From Synechococcus sp. Nb3U1 (GTDB lineage Bacteria > Cyanobacteriota > Cyanobacteriia > Thermostichales > Thermostichaceae), in contig NZ_JAKFYQ010000004.1 in assembly GCF_021533835.1 (NCBI RefSeq), forward strand, positions 24,679 to 88,678: 64,000 nucleotides of DNA, read 5' to 3'. Positions within the stretch are counted from its first letter, which is position 1; each line of letters starts with the position of its first letter. The notes below the pieces were generated by a model. That model was not told where the DNA came from. It saw only the letters and a program-made list of their open reading frames with translations, and did not search any database. The position numbers were made by a program, and so were the translations under genes. Shown here piece by piece: positions 36,792 through 48,547 of the stretch.

Positions 36792-37634
36792 ATGACCACA
36801 ACCTTCCCCACCCCTCCCATAGCAGCTAGCAGCGACGAGCTGGCCGAACGAGGCTGGAAAATGGAGCGTTGGATCGATGCCGATGGGAATGAACGATTGA
36901 TCCAAGTCCCCCTGACCCCAGAGGAATTTCTGCATCCTGAGGAGGGTTACCACTTGCCCAGCAATACCTTTCACGACCGTGTCAGTAGCAATTTGAAAGA
37001 TATGCTCCGGCGGCGCTATTCGGCGCAACCCGATGTGGGCGTATTTGGCGATCTCCTGATTCAGTGGGGCATTGAAGGCTTGGGAAACCATTGTCCAGAC
37101 GTGTTCGTGGTGTTTGGCCTTCGAGACCGGGAGCAGCAGCGAGAGAGCTTTCCAGTGCTTGCAGAAGGAGTCAAGCCCAGTTTGATCCTTGAGGTGGTGT
37201 CACCCCGTTATCGCAAAGAAGATCGCCAAGACAAAGTTTGGGACTACGCTCGGGCCGGGGTAAAAGAATATATCATTTTCGATCACCGCTGGCAGCGGGG
37301 GGTTTGGATTGATGAAATATTGGGTTACCGCCTCAAACAAGGGATCTATCTGCCCCTCACCCCGGACGAAGAGGGGCTGATCCTGAGCGAACAAACGGGA
37401 CTGAGAATGGGTTTACAAGAGGGCCGCGTGCTGCTGGTGGATGCGCAGACGGGGGAAAAGGTGCCCACTGCTCAGGAATGGGAGGCCATTGCCCTACAGG
37501 AGCGACAAAGGGCTGACCAAGAACGACAAAGGGCTGACCAAGAACGAGAGCGGGCGGAACGATTGGCACAACGTCTACAGGCCTTGGGTGTTGACCCTGA
37601 TCATGACCCTAATCAAATGGTAAAAGACCCATAA
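36792..37634 (+). CDS. Uma2 family (DUF820) PD-(D/E)XK-like protein
   Basis: The 280-residue protein belongs to the cyanobacteria-rich Uma2 family with a restriction-endonuclease-like fold. Core blocks: 'HDRVSSNLKDMLRR', 'CPDVFVVFGLRD' (acidic residue), 'PSLILEVVSPRYRKEDRQDKV' (split E-x-x-S pattern) and 'YARAGVKEYIIFD'. The C-terminus is a charged helix with tandem units of RQRADQE made by a 21-nt repeat (37500-37552), ending 'LGVDP'. It is followed after 6 nt by a membrane-protein gene, so the two may be cotranscribed. Cellular function is not established for the family. Confidence 0.88.
   Translation: MTTTFPTPPIAASSDELAERGWKMERWIDADGNERLIQVPLTPEEFLHPEEGYHLPSNTFHDRVSSNLKDMLRRRYSAQPDVGVFGDLLIQWGIEGLGNHCPDVFVVFGLRDREQQRESFPVLAEGVKPSLILEVVSPRYRKEDRQDKVWDYARAGVKEYIIFDHRWQRGVWIDEILGYRLKQGIYLPLTPDEEGLILSEQTGLRMGLQEGRVLLVDAQTGEKVPTAQEWEAIALQERQRADQERQRADQERERAERLAQRLQALGVDPDHDPNQMVKDP
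37500..37552 (+). repeat. Imperfect 21-nt tandem repeat in the Uma2 gene
   Basis: The unit CGACAAAGGGCTGACCAAGA is repeated twice, plus a diverged third copy. It encodes repeats of a charged heptad in a predicted coiled coil. Confidence 0.8.
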
Positions 37635-37640
37635 CAGTTC

Positions 37641-38213
37641 ATGGCCCAACTGCACCTGCATTTAATGGAACGAAACCCCAAACGGCTGCGGATTGCTCTG
37701 CGACCGTTCACCTCTAGGCAACTTTTGTTGCGGGCGGCAGTGGGCTTGCTGCTGCTGATTTTGGGATCCCAATTTTGGGGGCGATCCCTTTTGTTTGGAT
37801 TGATCAGCATTGGGGCGGGGTTGGGGATTGGGATCCCTTGGGGATTGGGCCATACCTTGAGTTTGGATCGAGTCAGCCAAAAGGTTTCATTCACCCGGCA
37901 TCGGGGCCCTTGGGGAGTGTGGCGACAACGAGTGTTTTCCTACCCCTTAGCCCAGTTGCAAACGGTGCATGTATATCGCACGGGCCGAGAAGTTTTGGAT
38001 AATCAAGCTCAAGACAGTTTTCAAGTACAAAGCCAAGTGCGATTGCGGTTTCACCAGGAAGAGTTTGAACAAGAAGCTGACCCGAATCAAGTTAGAGAAG
38101 AAGCGATCGCTCACTTTACTAGCCAATCGGGTGTGAAGGGCACAGAGCCAGAAGCGTTTGTGTTGTCGGAGCGCCTAGTACGTTGGATCCAACCCTACCT
38201 GCCCCCTCAGTAA
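37641..38213 (+). CDS. Two-helix membrane protein with PH-like soluble part, unknown function
   Basis: This is a 190-residue protein without a family I recognise. Two adjacent hydrophobic segments lie at about 28-46 and 50-72 ('LLLRAAVGLLLLILGSQF' and 'LLFGLISIGAGLGIGIPWGL'). A beta-rich cytoplasmic part follows ('TLSLDRVSQKVSFTRHRGPWG', 'AQLQTVHVYR'), which resembles bacterial PH-like domains of membrane proteins. It lies 6 nt after the Uma2 gene on the same strand. The call as a real gene rests on codon use, the hydrophobic pattern and the tight spacing. Confidence 0.65.
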   Translation: MAQLHLHLMERNPKRLRIALRPFTSRQLLLRAAVGLLLLILGSQFWGRSLLFGLISIGAGLGIGIPWGLGHTLSLDRVSQKVSFTRHRGPWGVWRQRVFSYPLAQLQTVHVYRTGREVLDNQAQDSFQVQSQVRLRFHQEEFEQEADPNQVREEAIAHFTSQSGVKGTEPEAFVLSERLVRWIQPYLPPQ

Positions 38214-38289
38214 CTGCGATCTTCTGAACACTGCTCCCTTCTCTCTTTTCTTTTTTCTTTAGAAGGCTTATCAACCACAGATCCCTTGA

Positions 38290-38320
38290 CATGTGCTCGA
38301 CCCGACACCTGCAGCACATG
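38290..38320 (+). promoter_or_regulatory. Inverted repeat upstream of the histidine kinase gene
   Basis: CATGTGCT and AGCACATG form a perfect 8-bp inverted repeat with a 15-nt spacer. It is preceded by TTGAC and lies about 80 nt before the kinase start. It could be an operator or an RNA hairpin. Confidence 0.4.
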
Positions 38321-38399
38321 AATTATGAAAATCATAGAAAAATAAAAAGTTCTGCCAAAAAATGTTAATAATAGTACCACCTACAATTGAGCTAACTGA

Positions 38400-41390
38400 A
38401 TGAGCGACTTCAACGTTTTACCGGATTGGCTTTTTGTTGTCCTCTGGGGGATCTCACTGGCGGCAGTAGGGTACTGGCAAAAACAGAAGCTCAAGCACAC
38501 CCAAGAAGGTTTCCCTGACCTGATCACACTGGCGCAGGCCGATACCACGGTACTGGAGTGCAACAGCGTCTACCAAAAGCTGCTGGGGGACTGGCGGGGC
38601 AAACGCTGGATCGATGCAGTACCCTCTGCCGAGCAAGCCTTGGTGCGAGAAAAGTTAGCCCAACTGACTCCCGAACAACCGACCTTCATCTCGGTCAATT
38701 CCTTGCTCGGTGTTGATGGGGAAATGCGTTGGATTGAGTGGATTAATCAGGGCCTGTTCGACCGACGGGGCCGATTGCAGTTCATCCGCGGGGTAGGCCG
38801 GGACGTGACCGAGCGAAAACGGCTGGAATTGGATTTACAAGAAAGCAAAGAGCGCTTCCGAGAAATGACTGAGGCCATCGATGCAGTCTTCTTTTTACAT
38901 TCTGCCGACTTTAGTGAAGTGCTCTACAACAGTCCTGCATGTGAACGAATTTGGGGGTATCGGCCGGAAGAGCTCTACGCCCAACCGGACTTGTGGTTCC
39001 AAAGAGTGCATCCTGAGGATCGACCCAAACTATTACAGGCAATATCTCAGGTTCATCAGGGAGAGCAATCCAGGATTTATCGTATTCTTCACCCTGATGG
39101 TACACTGCGTTGGTTACAGAGCCGTTGTTATCCAATTTTGAATGACCAAGGAGAAATTACTCGTATTGCTGGAGTTACAGAAGATATTACTGAACAAAAA
39201 CAAGCTGAGCTAGCTTTACAAGAGAGTGAAAAGCGCCTCAAGGCAATTTTAGATGGGATCCCATTTCCCATTTTTCTCAAGGATTTGCAGGGAAGATATA
39301 TCCATGTCAATACTACTTATTTGCAACTGGAGAAACACAGTCTTGACGAGATTATTGGCAAGACGGATGCTGAGCTTTTCTTGCCAGATCATGCACTGTA
39401 CTACCAACGAGAAGATCGCGCTGCTCTAAAATCCCATCAGCCAATTTTTTATGAACAAGTCGTTCCTTATCCCAGCCGAGAGATTACCAGTTGGGTAACC
39501 AAGTTTGCCCTGCGAGATGTGAATGGGGATCCCTATGCCATCTGTGGCATTTGTGTGGATATTACGTTTCTCAAAGCTGCTCAGGATGTGCTCTTTCAAG
39601 AGGCTGAACGAGAACGGTTATTAGGGGCCCTGTTGCAGCGTAGCCGGCAAACTCTGGATTTGGATCAAATTTCGCAAACGACGGTGATGGAGGTTCGAAA
39701 ATTTTTACAAGTAGATCGGGTGATGATCTATCAACTCAAAGAAGGTATGGGTGGAATTATCACTGCCGAATCGGTGGTAGATCCCTGGCCTAGCCACCTG
39801 GGGCGCTCCGTTTGGGATGATTCTTTCCAAGCGGATCCCTGTTATCAAAAGTATTGTAGAGGCTTTGTCCAGGTGTTGGGGGATATTCGGGCTGCCCATT
39901 TGGATCCCTGCTATCAAGAGTTACTGGATTCCTTCCAAGCACAAGCCAACCTGGTGGTGCCGATTCGAGATGGTGCCTCAGGGGAAGATCTATGGGGGCT
40001 ACTGGTGGCCCAACATTGCCAATCTCCACGATTTTGGGAGGATTGGGAAATCCACTTGCTACAGCAACTGGTGTCACAACTGACGATTGCTTTACGACAA
40101 GCTCAACTTTACAAGCAGGTGCAAATTTTGAATCAGACCCTAGAAGAAAACATTCAGAAGCGCACCTTTGAGCTGCAACGTTCTCTACAATTTGAGGCGC
40201 TTCTTAAGCGCATTACCGATCGTGTGCGGGACTCTCTTGATGAAGCTGAAATCCTCGGCAGTGCCGTGCAAGAATTGGGAGAAAACTTAGATGTGGATGG
40301 CTGCGATATTGGCCTCTATAATGCCGAGCACACAGTCTCTACCATCACCTACGAGTATTGTCCGCGGATAGGATCAGCTCTGAACTCTTCCACCCCGATG
40401 GTAGGTGGCGTTTATGACGATCTTTACCATCAACTGACGCGGGGGCAATCCTGCTTGTTTTGCTTTATCTCTCCCAGCCTGTTACGCCCCGAAAAAGCTC
40501 ACAGCGTAGTGTTTGCTTGTCCCCTCACAGACAAAGATCAAATCTTAGGAGACTTGTGGGTATTTCGCCGCTCTGGGGATTGCTTCGATGAGCAGGAGCT
40601 GCGGTTGATCCATCAGGTGGCCAATCAATGTGCCATTGGTTTGCGTCAGGCCCGCCTGTTTCAAGCTACACAACAGCAGGTGATGGCTCTAGAACAACTG
40701 AACCAACTGAAAGATGACTTCATTAGCACTGTCAGCCATGAGTTGCGCACGCCTCTAACCAGTTTGAAGGTTGCTTTGCAAATGCTCCAGGTTACACCGC
40801 CTGGGGAGAAACAAGCGCAATACTTGGCCATTGCCCAGCGGGAATGTCGCCGTGAAATTGAACTCATCAACGATTTGTTGGATCTACAACGGTTGGAGGC
40901 GGGTGCTTATACCCTGGATATTCGTACCCTGACTTGGGAGGCCCTTCTGGGAGATTTGCTCTCTATTACTAACGAACAGGCCCAGTCTCGGGGACAACAG
41001 TTTGAAGCGAGTGTTCCTCTGGATTGTCTGGTTAGCACCGAGCCGACCCTGTTGGGTCGCATTTTACGGGAACTCCTCTACAACGCGGTCAAATATACGC
41101 CTGCCCAGGGATCCATTTGCCTGCAGGTAGAGCCGGGCTTGCAACAAATTTGTCTGCGAGTGAGCAACACTCAGGAGATCCCTCCAGAAGAGTTGCCCCG
41201 CATTTTTGAGCGCTTTTATCGCATTGGCAGCCGTAACCCCTGGAAAGAAGGGGGTACCGGTTTGGGCTTGGCGCTGGTGAAACAAATCATCGACCGCTTA
41301 AAGGGATCCCTAGCGGTGACCAGCGAGAACGGTTGGACAACTTTTACCCTCCACATCCCGCAGATGCAGGAAGAGGCCGCCCTAGATTAG
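38400..41390 (+). CDS. PAS-PAS-PAS-GAF-GAF histidine kinase, possible cyanobacteriochrome-type GAF
   Basis: This is a 996-residue sensor kinase. Residues 9-24 form one hydrophobic helix. PAS domains lie at about 45-140, 155-265 ('FSEVLYNSPACERIWGYRPEE') and 280-395. GAF1 (about 415-570) has phytochrome-family features: 'QVDRVMIYQL', 'DPC' at 479-481, 'DIRAAHLDPC' with Cys504 at the bilin-attachment position, and 'QANLVVPIR...LWGLLVAQHC'. The usual Cys-His is Cys-Tyr here. GAF2 is at about 600-750. The HisKA phosphoacceptor is His780 in 'STVSHELRTPLTSLK', and the ATPase end has 'LLYNAVKYTP' and 'EGGTGLGLALVKQI'. No response regulator gene is adjacent. Light sensing is a hypothesis. Confidence 0.9.
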   Translation: MSDFNVLPDWLFVVLWGISLAAVGYWQKQKLKHTQEGFPDLITLAQADTTVLECNSVYQKLLGDWRGKRWIDAVPSAEQALVREKLAQLTPEQPTFISVNSLLGVDGEMRWIEWINQGLFDRRGRLQFIRGVGRDVTERKRLELDLQESKERFREMTEAIDAVFFLHSADFSEVLYNSPACERIWGYRPEELYAQPDLWFQRVHPEDRPKLLQAISQVHQGEQSRIYRILHPDGTLRWLQSRCYPILNDQGEITRIAGVTEDITEQKQAELALQESEKRLKAILDGIPFPIFLKDLQGRYIHVNTTYLQLEKHSLDEIIGKTDAELFLPDHALYYQREDRAALKSHQPIFYEQVVPYPSREITSWVTKFALRDVNGDPYAICGICVDITFLKAAQDVLFQEAERERLLGALLQRSRQTLDLDQISQTTVMEVRKFLQVDRVMIYQLKEGMGGIITAESVVDPWPSHLGRSVWDDSFQADPCYQKYCRGFVQVLGDIRAAHLDPCYQELLDSFQAQANLVVPIRDGASGEDLWGLLVAQHCQSPRFWEDWEIHLLQQLVSQLTIALRQAQLYKQVQILNQTLEENIQKRTFELQRSLQFEALLKRITDRVRDSLDEAEILGSAVQELGENLDVDGCDIGLYNAEHTVSTITYEYCPRIGSALNSSTPMVGGVYDDLYHQLTRGQSCLFCFISPSLLRPEKAHSVVFACPLTDKDQILGDLWVFRRSGDCFDEQELRLIHQVANQCAIGLRQARLFQATQQQVMALEQLNQLKDDFISTVSHELRTPLTSLKVALQMLQVTPPGEKQAQYLAIAQRECRREIELINDLLDLQRLEAGAYTLDIRTLTWEALLGDLLSITNEQAQSRGQQFEASVPLDCLVSTEPTLLGRILRELLYNAVKYTPAQGSICLQVEPGLQQICLRVSNTQEIPPEELPRIFERFYRIGSRNPWKEGGTGLGLALVKQIIDRLKGSLAVTSENGWTTFTLHIPQMQEEAALD

Positions 41391-41450
41391 GGCCTAGATT
41401 AGAGAATTAGAAGAATTAGAAGGGCTCGGCTCCCTACTCTTCTCAAACGC

Positions 41451-43238
41451 TCAAAGACGCCGATGGTGCATGGCCGTTACTCCTGTCGGATCCAACACCT
41501 TACCCCGTTCGACCTCCGCGTAAATGATGTAGCGATCCCCGCAGTCCATCCAGGTCTTCACCCGACACTCGAGATAGGCCAGCGCCTCCTGCAGAATGGG
41601 GCAACCGTTCTCAGCAGGGATTGTCTCTATTCCGGCAAAGCGATCCTCGCCAGGGCGTTGGGGCCGTTGAAAGTGCCGCTGCAAACTGCTTTTGCCCTCT
41701 CGCAAAATGTTCAGTACAAAGGGGGCTTGCGGTTGGGTCAGCAGTTCTGCCTCTTGATCTTTGCTCACAGAAATCGTCAATCCGGGCGGATTGAAACTAG
41801 CCTGAGCCACCGAAGAGGTGAGAAAACCGCGCCGGATCCCGCCTTGCTGGGCGGTAACCACACACAGGGATCCCACCACTCGACTCAGAGCCTGCTCGGC
41901 ACGGGCTACTTGGGTTTCGCTGCTGGTTTGGCGGGGGGCACGGGCGCGTATCGCTTTGCGCAGGGCTTGGGCAAATTGGGATCCCGCCTGCTCACAGGTC
42001 TGCAACACTTCGGAGGTAGGTTTGAACTTAGCCCGAATCGTCTCGAAGCCTAGCGGAAAGCCGGCATTGAGCAGCTTACTCTCAATAAAGTCCACCGCTT
42101 CCCCGCTCCAGCCATAGGAGCCAAACACGCCCGCCACCTTGGTATTGGGAGTAGAAGAGAGGATGATGCCCAAGGCCGTCTGGATTTGCACCGGAGCATG
42201 ACCTGCCAAAGTCGGGGATCCGATAATAAAACCCTGGCACCGCTCTAGGATTTGTCCAATTTCCTCTGGGGTAACCCACTCGCAATTCACCCTTTCCACA
42301 ATCACCCCTGCCCGTTCCAGCCCCTGTCCGATAGCCGCTGCCATCAAGCCCGTATTACCGTAGGCCGAGGTGAACAAAAGGGCAACTCGCTGTTCAGTTG
42401 CTGGGTTTTCTTCGCACCAAGCCTGATAATCGAGAGTTAACCGGCGCAGGCTGTGGCGTACCAAGGGGCCATGGGCAGGGGCGTAGGTGCTAGCGGGGAA
42501 GTCCACCAATTTGGCCAAAGCGGCCTTCACCTGCGGAGCTTGCAGGCGGTGCAGGCAGTCGAAATAGTAGCGACGATCCTCGCTCAGGTGTCGCCAGTGC
42601 TCATCGAAGAGGTATTCGTCACAGACGTGAACCCCAAAGAGTTTGTCGCTGTAGAGGATCCCGCTGGCGGGGTCGTAGGTACATAGGGCATCGGGGTGAC
42701 GGGGAGTTGGTACTGTACGGAAGTGCAGCTCATGCCCCTCCCCCAGATCCAAACATTCCCCATCCCGTACCACCCGCAGGCGAAAGGACTGGTCACCATT
42801 GTAGGTAATGCCCAAATCGGCAGCTTCTTCTTCGTCCCGGGCTGGCAGGGTTGGCAAGGGATCCGTCTCGAAAGCAGCCCGCAGCGTGATCACCCCCGGT
42901 TTGGAGCAGAGCACCACCGCATAGGGGGCCAAGGGCAATAAGGCTTTCAGAGTGGCAATGCGGTTGAAGTTGACATGGCTGAGCAGAATAAACTGCAGCT
43001 TTTGCAGATAGTGGTGCTGCGCCAGTTCCTCCAGAAAGATTTCGGTGAAGGATTCTCCCGGTGGGTCGATCAGAATCGCTTGATCCGCCTGAATCAAGTA
43101 GCTATTGGCGGTGGTACCCCGTTGGCGGGCATATTCGATTTCAAACTTCAGCCGATCCCAGGTGCGGGAGCGTAGAGCCAGGGTTGATGGGCCAATCGAG
43201 GCAACCTGAACATCGCGGGACGGGGTCTTGCTCTTCAT
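41451..43238 (-). CDS. Flavodiiron protein, Flv1-like with altered iron-site motif
   Basis: This is a cyanobacterial A-type flavodiiron protein of 595 residues. It contains a metallo-beta-lactamase-like domain, a flavodoxin domain ('LLFTSAYGNTGLMAAAIGQGL' in two parts; 'GVFGSYGWSGEAV') and a C-terminal flavin reductase domain ('RRGFLTSSVAQASFNPPGLTISVSK', two parts). Flv1/Flv3 heterodimers reduce O2 with electrons from photosystem I. The canonical diiron motif HxExDH is replaced by HVNFNR (residues 88-93), as in the Flv1/Flv2 subgroup, so a canonical Flv3-type partner elsewhere is expected. The ATG at 43238 has GGAGG 5-6 nt upstream; a TTG at 43268 is less likely. Confidence 0.88.
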   Translation of the reverse strand: MKSKTPSRDVQVASIGPSTLALRSRTWDRLKFEIEYARQRGTTANSYLIQADQAILIDPPGESFTEIFLEELAQHHYLQKLQFILLSHVNFNRIATLKALLPLAPYAVVLCSKPGVITLRAAFETDPLPTLPARDEEEAADLGITYNGDQSFRLRVVRDGECLDLGEGHELHFRTVPTPRHPDALCTYDPASGILYSDKLFGVHVCDEYLFDEHWRHLSEDRRYYFDCLHRLQAPQVKAALAKLVDFPASTYAPAHGPLVRHSLRRLTLDYQAWCEENPATEQRVALLFTSAYGNTGLMAAAIGQGLERAGVIVERVNCEWVTPEEIGQILERCQGFIIGSPTLAGHAPVQIQTALGIILSSTPNTKVAGVFGSYGWSGEAVDFIESKLLNAGFPLGFETIRAKFKPTSEVLQTCEQAGSQFAQALRKAIRARAPRQTSSETQVARAEQALSRVVGSLCVVTAQQGGIRRGFLTSSVAQASFNPPGLTISVSKDQEAELLTQPQAPFVLNILREGKSSLQRHFQRPQRPGEDRFAGIETIPAENGCPILQEALAYLECRVKTWMDCGDRYIIYAEVERGKVLDPTGVTAMHHRRL

Positions 43239-43391
43239 TGCAGCCTCCAGCGCGGCATCTGCTTTCAACTTGCCATGAAAATGGGGCGACTGGGATGTTT
43301 TTCCCGATGTCCAGGGATCCTCCTCAAGCGGAGTGCCTGCTTGGGGGCAAGGTCCAGGTCTGGATATCTGAGTTAGGGAGAGGATCTGACC

Positions 43392-45518
43392 CTACATCTG
43401 TTTGATCACCACCAGGGTGAGATCATCAAAAATCTGCTGGTTCTGAATAAACTGCCGTACTTCTGTGATGATCGCTTTGCAGATGTCGCGGGCGGAAGCT
43501 TGCCAATGTTGCTGCACCACCTGACAAAGACGGTCTAAGCCAAACAAATCTCGAGATCCGTTCTCGGCCTCAGTAATGCCATCGGTGTAGAGCACCACCA
43601 CATCTCCTGGAGAAAGGTGCACTTCCGCCTGGGCGATAAATTGGCGGATATCTGCCTCCAAACCAATGGGAAAGCCTAGGTCGAGGGTATCCACCCGTTC
43701 GATCGTGCCCTCTTTGCGCACGACGATGATTTGCTCATGCTGGCCACTGAAGCGCAGAATGCCATCGTGGTAATCCAGCAACATCAGGGTCATGTTTTTG
43801 TCAGAGTTCATGCGCTGGGCATTTTCGTAGATCACCTGATTGAGAATCTCCAGCACCCGCCCCGGATCCCGTTCTTGCTGGATGGCCAGGGTTCGCACTG
43901 CCGTCTGGGCCATGAGCATCAACATGCCGCTTTCGAGGCCATGGCCGGTCACATCGCCGATACCAATGCGCACCAGGCCGTTGTGTTCCAACACGTCGTA
44001 GTAGTCGCCCCCCACCTCCGTCGCCGGTTCCATAAAGCCGGCGATATCTAGCCCCGGGATCCGTTGCAATTCCTGAGCCCTGGGCAGGATCAACTGTTGC
44101 AGCCGCCGGGTCAGTTCCAGTTCGGATCCCATGCGTTGGTTTTCTGCCTTGAGCTTGAGGTTCAGTTGCTGAATTTCGTGTTGTGCTTCTGCCAGGGCAT
44201 CCATCACCTGGTTGTAACGGGATCCGACATACCCCAACTCCGAGAACGGCTCTACCGGCACCCGCTGGCTCAAATCCTGTCGACTGGAATGAGCCGTCAT
44301 CACCTGGATTAGGTCGTAAGCTTCGGTTTTCGCCCCATGTTCGACGATATTCAGGCCCAGCTCCTCTGCCTCAGAAGTAACCCGCAACGGCCAAAAGGGA
44401 TCCATCCCCCGCAAGATTCCGTAGGCCAGCCCAAAGGCCCAGATCCCAGCCGCCACCACCCCCAGCAATTGAACCCCTAGCTGCGGCAACACCGGCAAGG
44501 GCAATTGTTCTGGGTTCCCGAAAAAGGCCACTGCCAAGGTGCCCCAGGCCCCTGCCCCCAAATGCACCGGCACTGCTCCCACCGCATCATCCAGCCGCCA
44601 ACGCTCCATTCCCAGGCTGACCCAAATGGCCACCGAAGCGCCGATCGCCCCAATCCAGACTGCCTCAGCCGTAGATACCAAATGACAGCCCGCCGTAATT
44701 GCCACCAATCCGGCCAAGCAGCCATTGATCATCCAGTCCACTTCGGCCCGCCGCAAATAGACCAGAGCAATCCCCAGCCCACCGATCAACCCGCTCACCC
44801 CACCCATGAGGGTATTGGTGAGAATGCGCGGCACCTCTGGTCCCAACCCCAAGGCACTGCCGCCGTTAAAGCCAAACCAGCCAAACCAGAGCAACATCCC
44901 CCCCAAGACCGACAGGGGTAAACTGGAACCGAGCAGCTTTTTCGGACGCCCCTGGGCATCGAAACGACCAGCCCGCGGCCCAATCACCATCAACCCCGCC
45001 AAGGCCACCCAACCCCCTATGCTGTGGACCACAGTGGAGCCAGCAAAATCGATAAATCCCAACTGCCCGAGCCATCCTGTCGCTTGCCCCTGATCCAACC
45101 CATGCCAGACCCAATGGCCGTAGACTGGGTAGATCAACCCCGAAATCAGGCAGCTCATCAGGCCGTAGGCCCCAAAGCGTACCCGCTCCGCCACCGCCCC
45201 AGACACAATCGTGGTGGCCGTCCCACAAAACATGGCCTGAAACAGGAAAAAAGTGGCCAGGGATCCCGGCCTATTTAAGTCGAGGGCAAACTCGCCTTGC
45301 CCGAAGATCCCCAGCCAACTGGGGCCAAACATGAGGCCAAATCCCACCAACCAAAACAGCCCGGAGGCAAGAGCAAAATCGGCAAAGTTCTTGGCCGCAA
45401 CGTTGATGTTGTTCTTACTGCGCGTGAACCCCGACTCCAAACACATAAAGCCTGGCTGCATGATAAATACCAGCGCAGCACAGACCAAAACCCAAAGGGC
45501 ATCGGTGGGATCCGTCAT
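43392..45518 (-). CDS. Ammonium transporter fused to a SpoIIE/PP2C phosphatase (Amt sensor)
   Basis: This is a 708-residue fusion. Residues 1 to about 395 are an Amt domain of eleven helices ('VFIMQPGFMCLESGFTRSKNN', 'TVVHSIGGWVALAG', 'HLGAGAWGTLAVAFFG'). A linker with a coiled coil follows ('ALAEAQHEIQQLNLKLKAENQ', two parts). Residues of about 470-708 form a PP2C-like SpoIIE domain with metal-binding Asp in 'EVGGDYYDVLE', 'IGIGDVTGHGLESGML' and 'VVLYTDGITEAENG', ending 'FDDLTLVVIK'. The ATG at 45518 matches Amt N-termini; one at 45563 is an alternative. A likely role is coupling ammonium binding or passage to dephosphorylation of an anti-sigma-antagonist-like partner (inference). Confidence 0.88.
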   Translation of the reverse strand: MTDPTDALWVLVCAALVFIMQPGFMCLESGFTRSKNNINVAAKNFADFALASGLFWLVGFGLMFGPSWLGIFGQGEFALDLNRPGSLATFFLFQAMFCGTATTIVSGAVAERVRFGAYGLMSCLISGLIYPVYGHWVWHGLDQGQATGWLGQLGFIDFAGSTVVHSIGGWVALAGLMVIGPRAGRFDAQGRPKKLLGSSLPLSVLGGMLLWFGWFGFNGGSALGLGPEVPRILTNTLMGGVSGLIGGLGIALVYLRRAEVDWMINGCLAGLVAITAGCHLVSTAEAVWIGAIGASVAIWVSLGMERWRLDDAVGAVPVHLGAGAWGTLAVAFFGNPEQLPLPVLPQLGVQLLGVVAAGIWAFGLAYGILRGMDPFWPLRVTSEAEELGLNIVEHGAKTEAYDLIQVMTAHSSRQDLSQRVPVEPFSELGYVGSRYNQVMDALAEAQHEIQQLNLKLKAENQRMGSELELTRRLQQLILPRAQELQRIPGLDIAGFMEPATEVGGDYYDVLEHNGLVRIGIGDVTGHGLESGMLMLMAQTAVRTLAIQQERDPGRVLEILNQVIYENAQRMNSDKNMTLMLLDYHDGILRFSGQHEQIIVVRKEGTIERVDTLDLGFPIGLEADIRQFIAQAEVHLSPGDVVVLYTDGITEAENGSRDLFGLDRLCQVVQQHWQASARDICKAIITEVRQFIQNQQIFDDLTLVVIKQM

Positions 45519-45684
45519 TGCGTACCGAGAGTGACTGGTTATCGATAATACAAGAAACCCCATCCTAGATCCTACTACCGACAAATAATGAACTCCAGCA
45601 AGCCTTGTGCGCAGTCGGGATACGACCTGATATCCTGTTCGCAGCAATGGCCTGCAACGACCCTCTCCCACGGGATCCTCTGTC

Positions 45685-48520
<2,836 letters not shown>

Positions 48521-48547
48521 TTAAATTTTGGAAAAGATCGGGATCCC

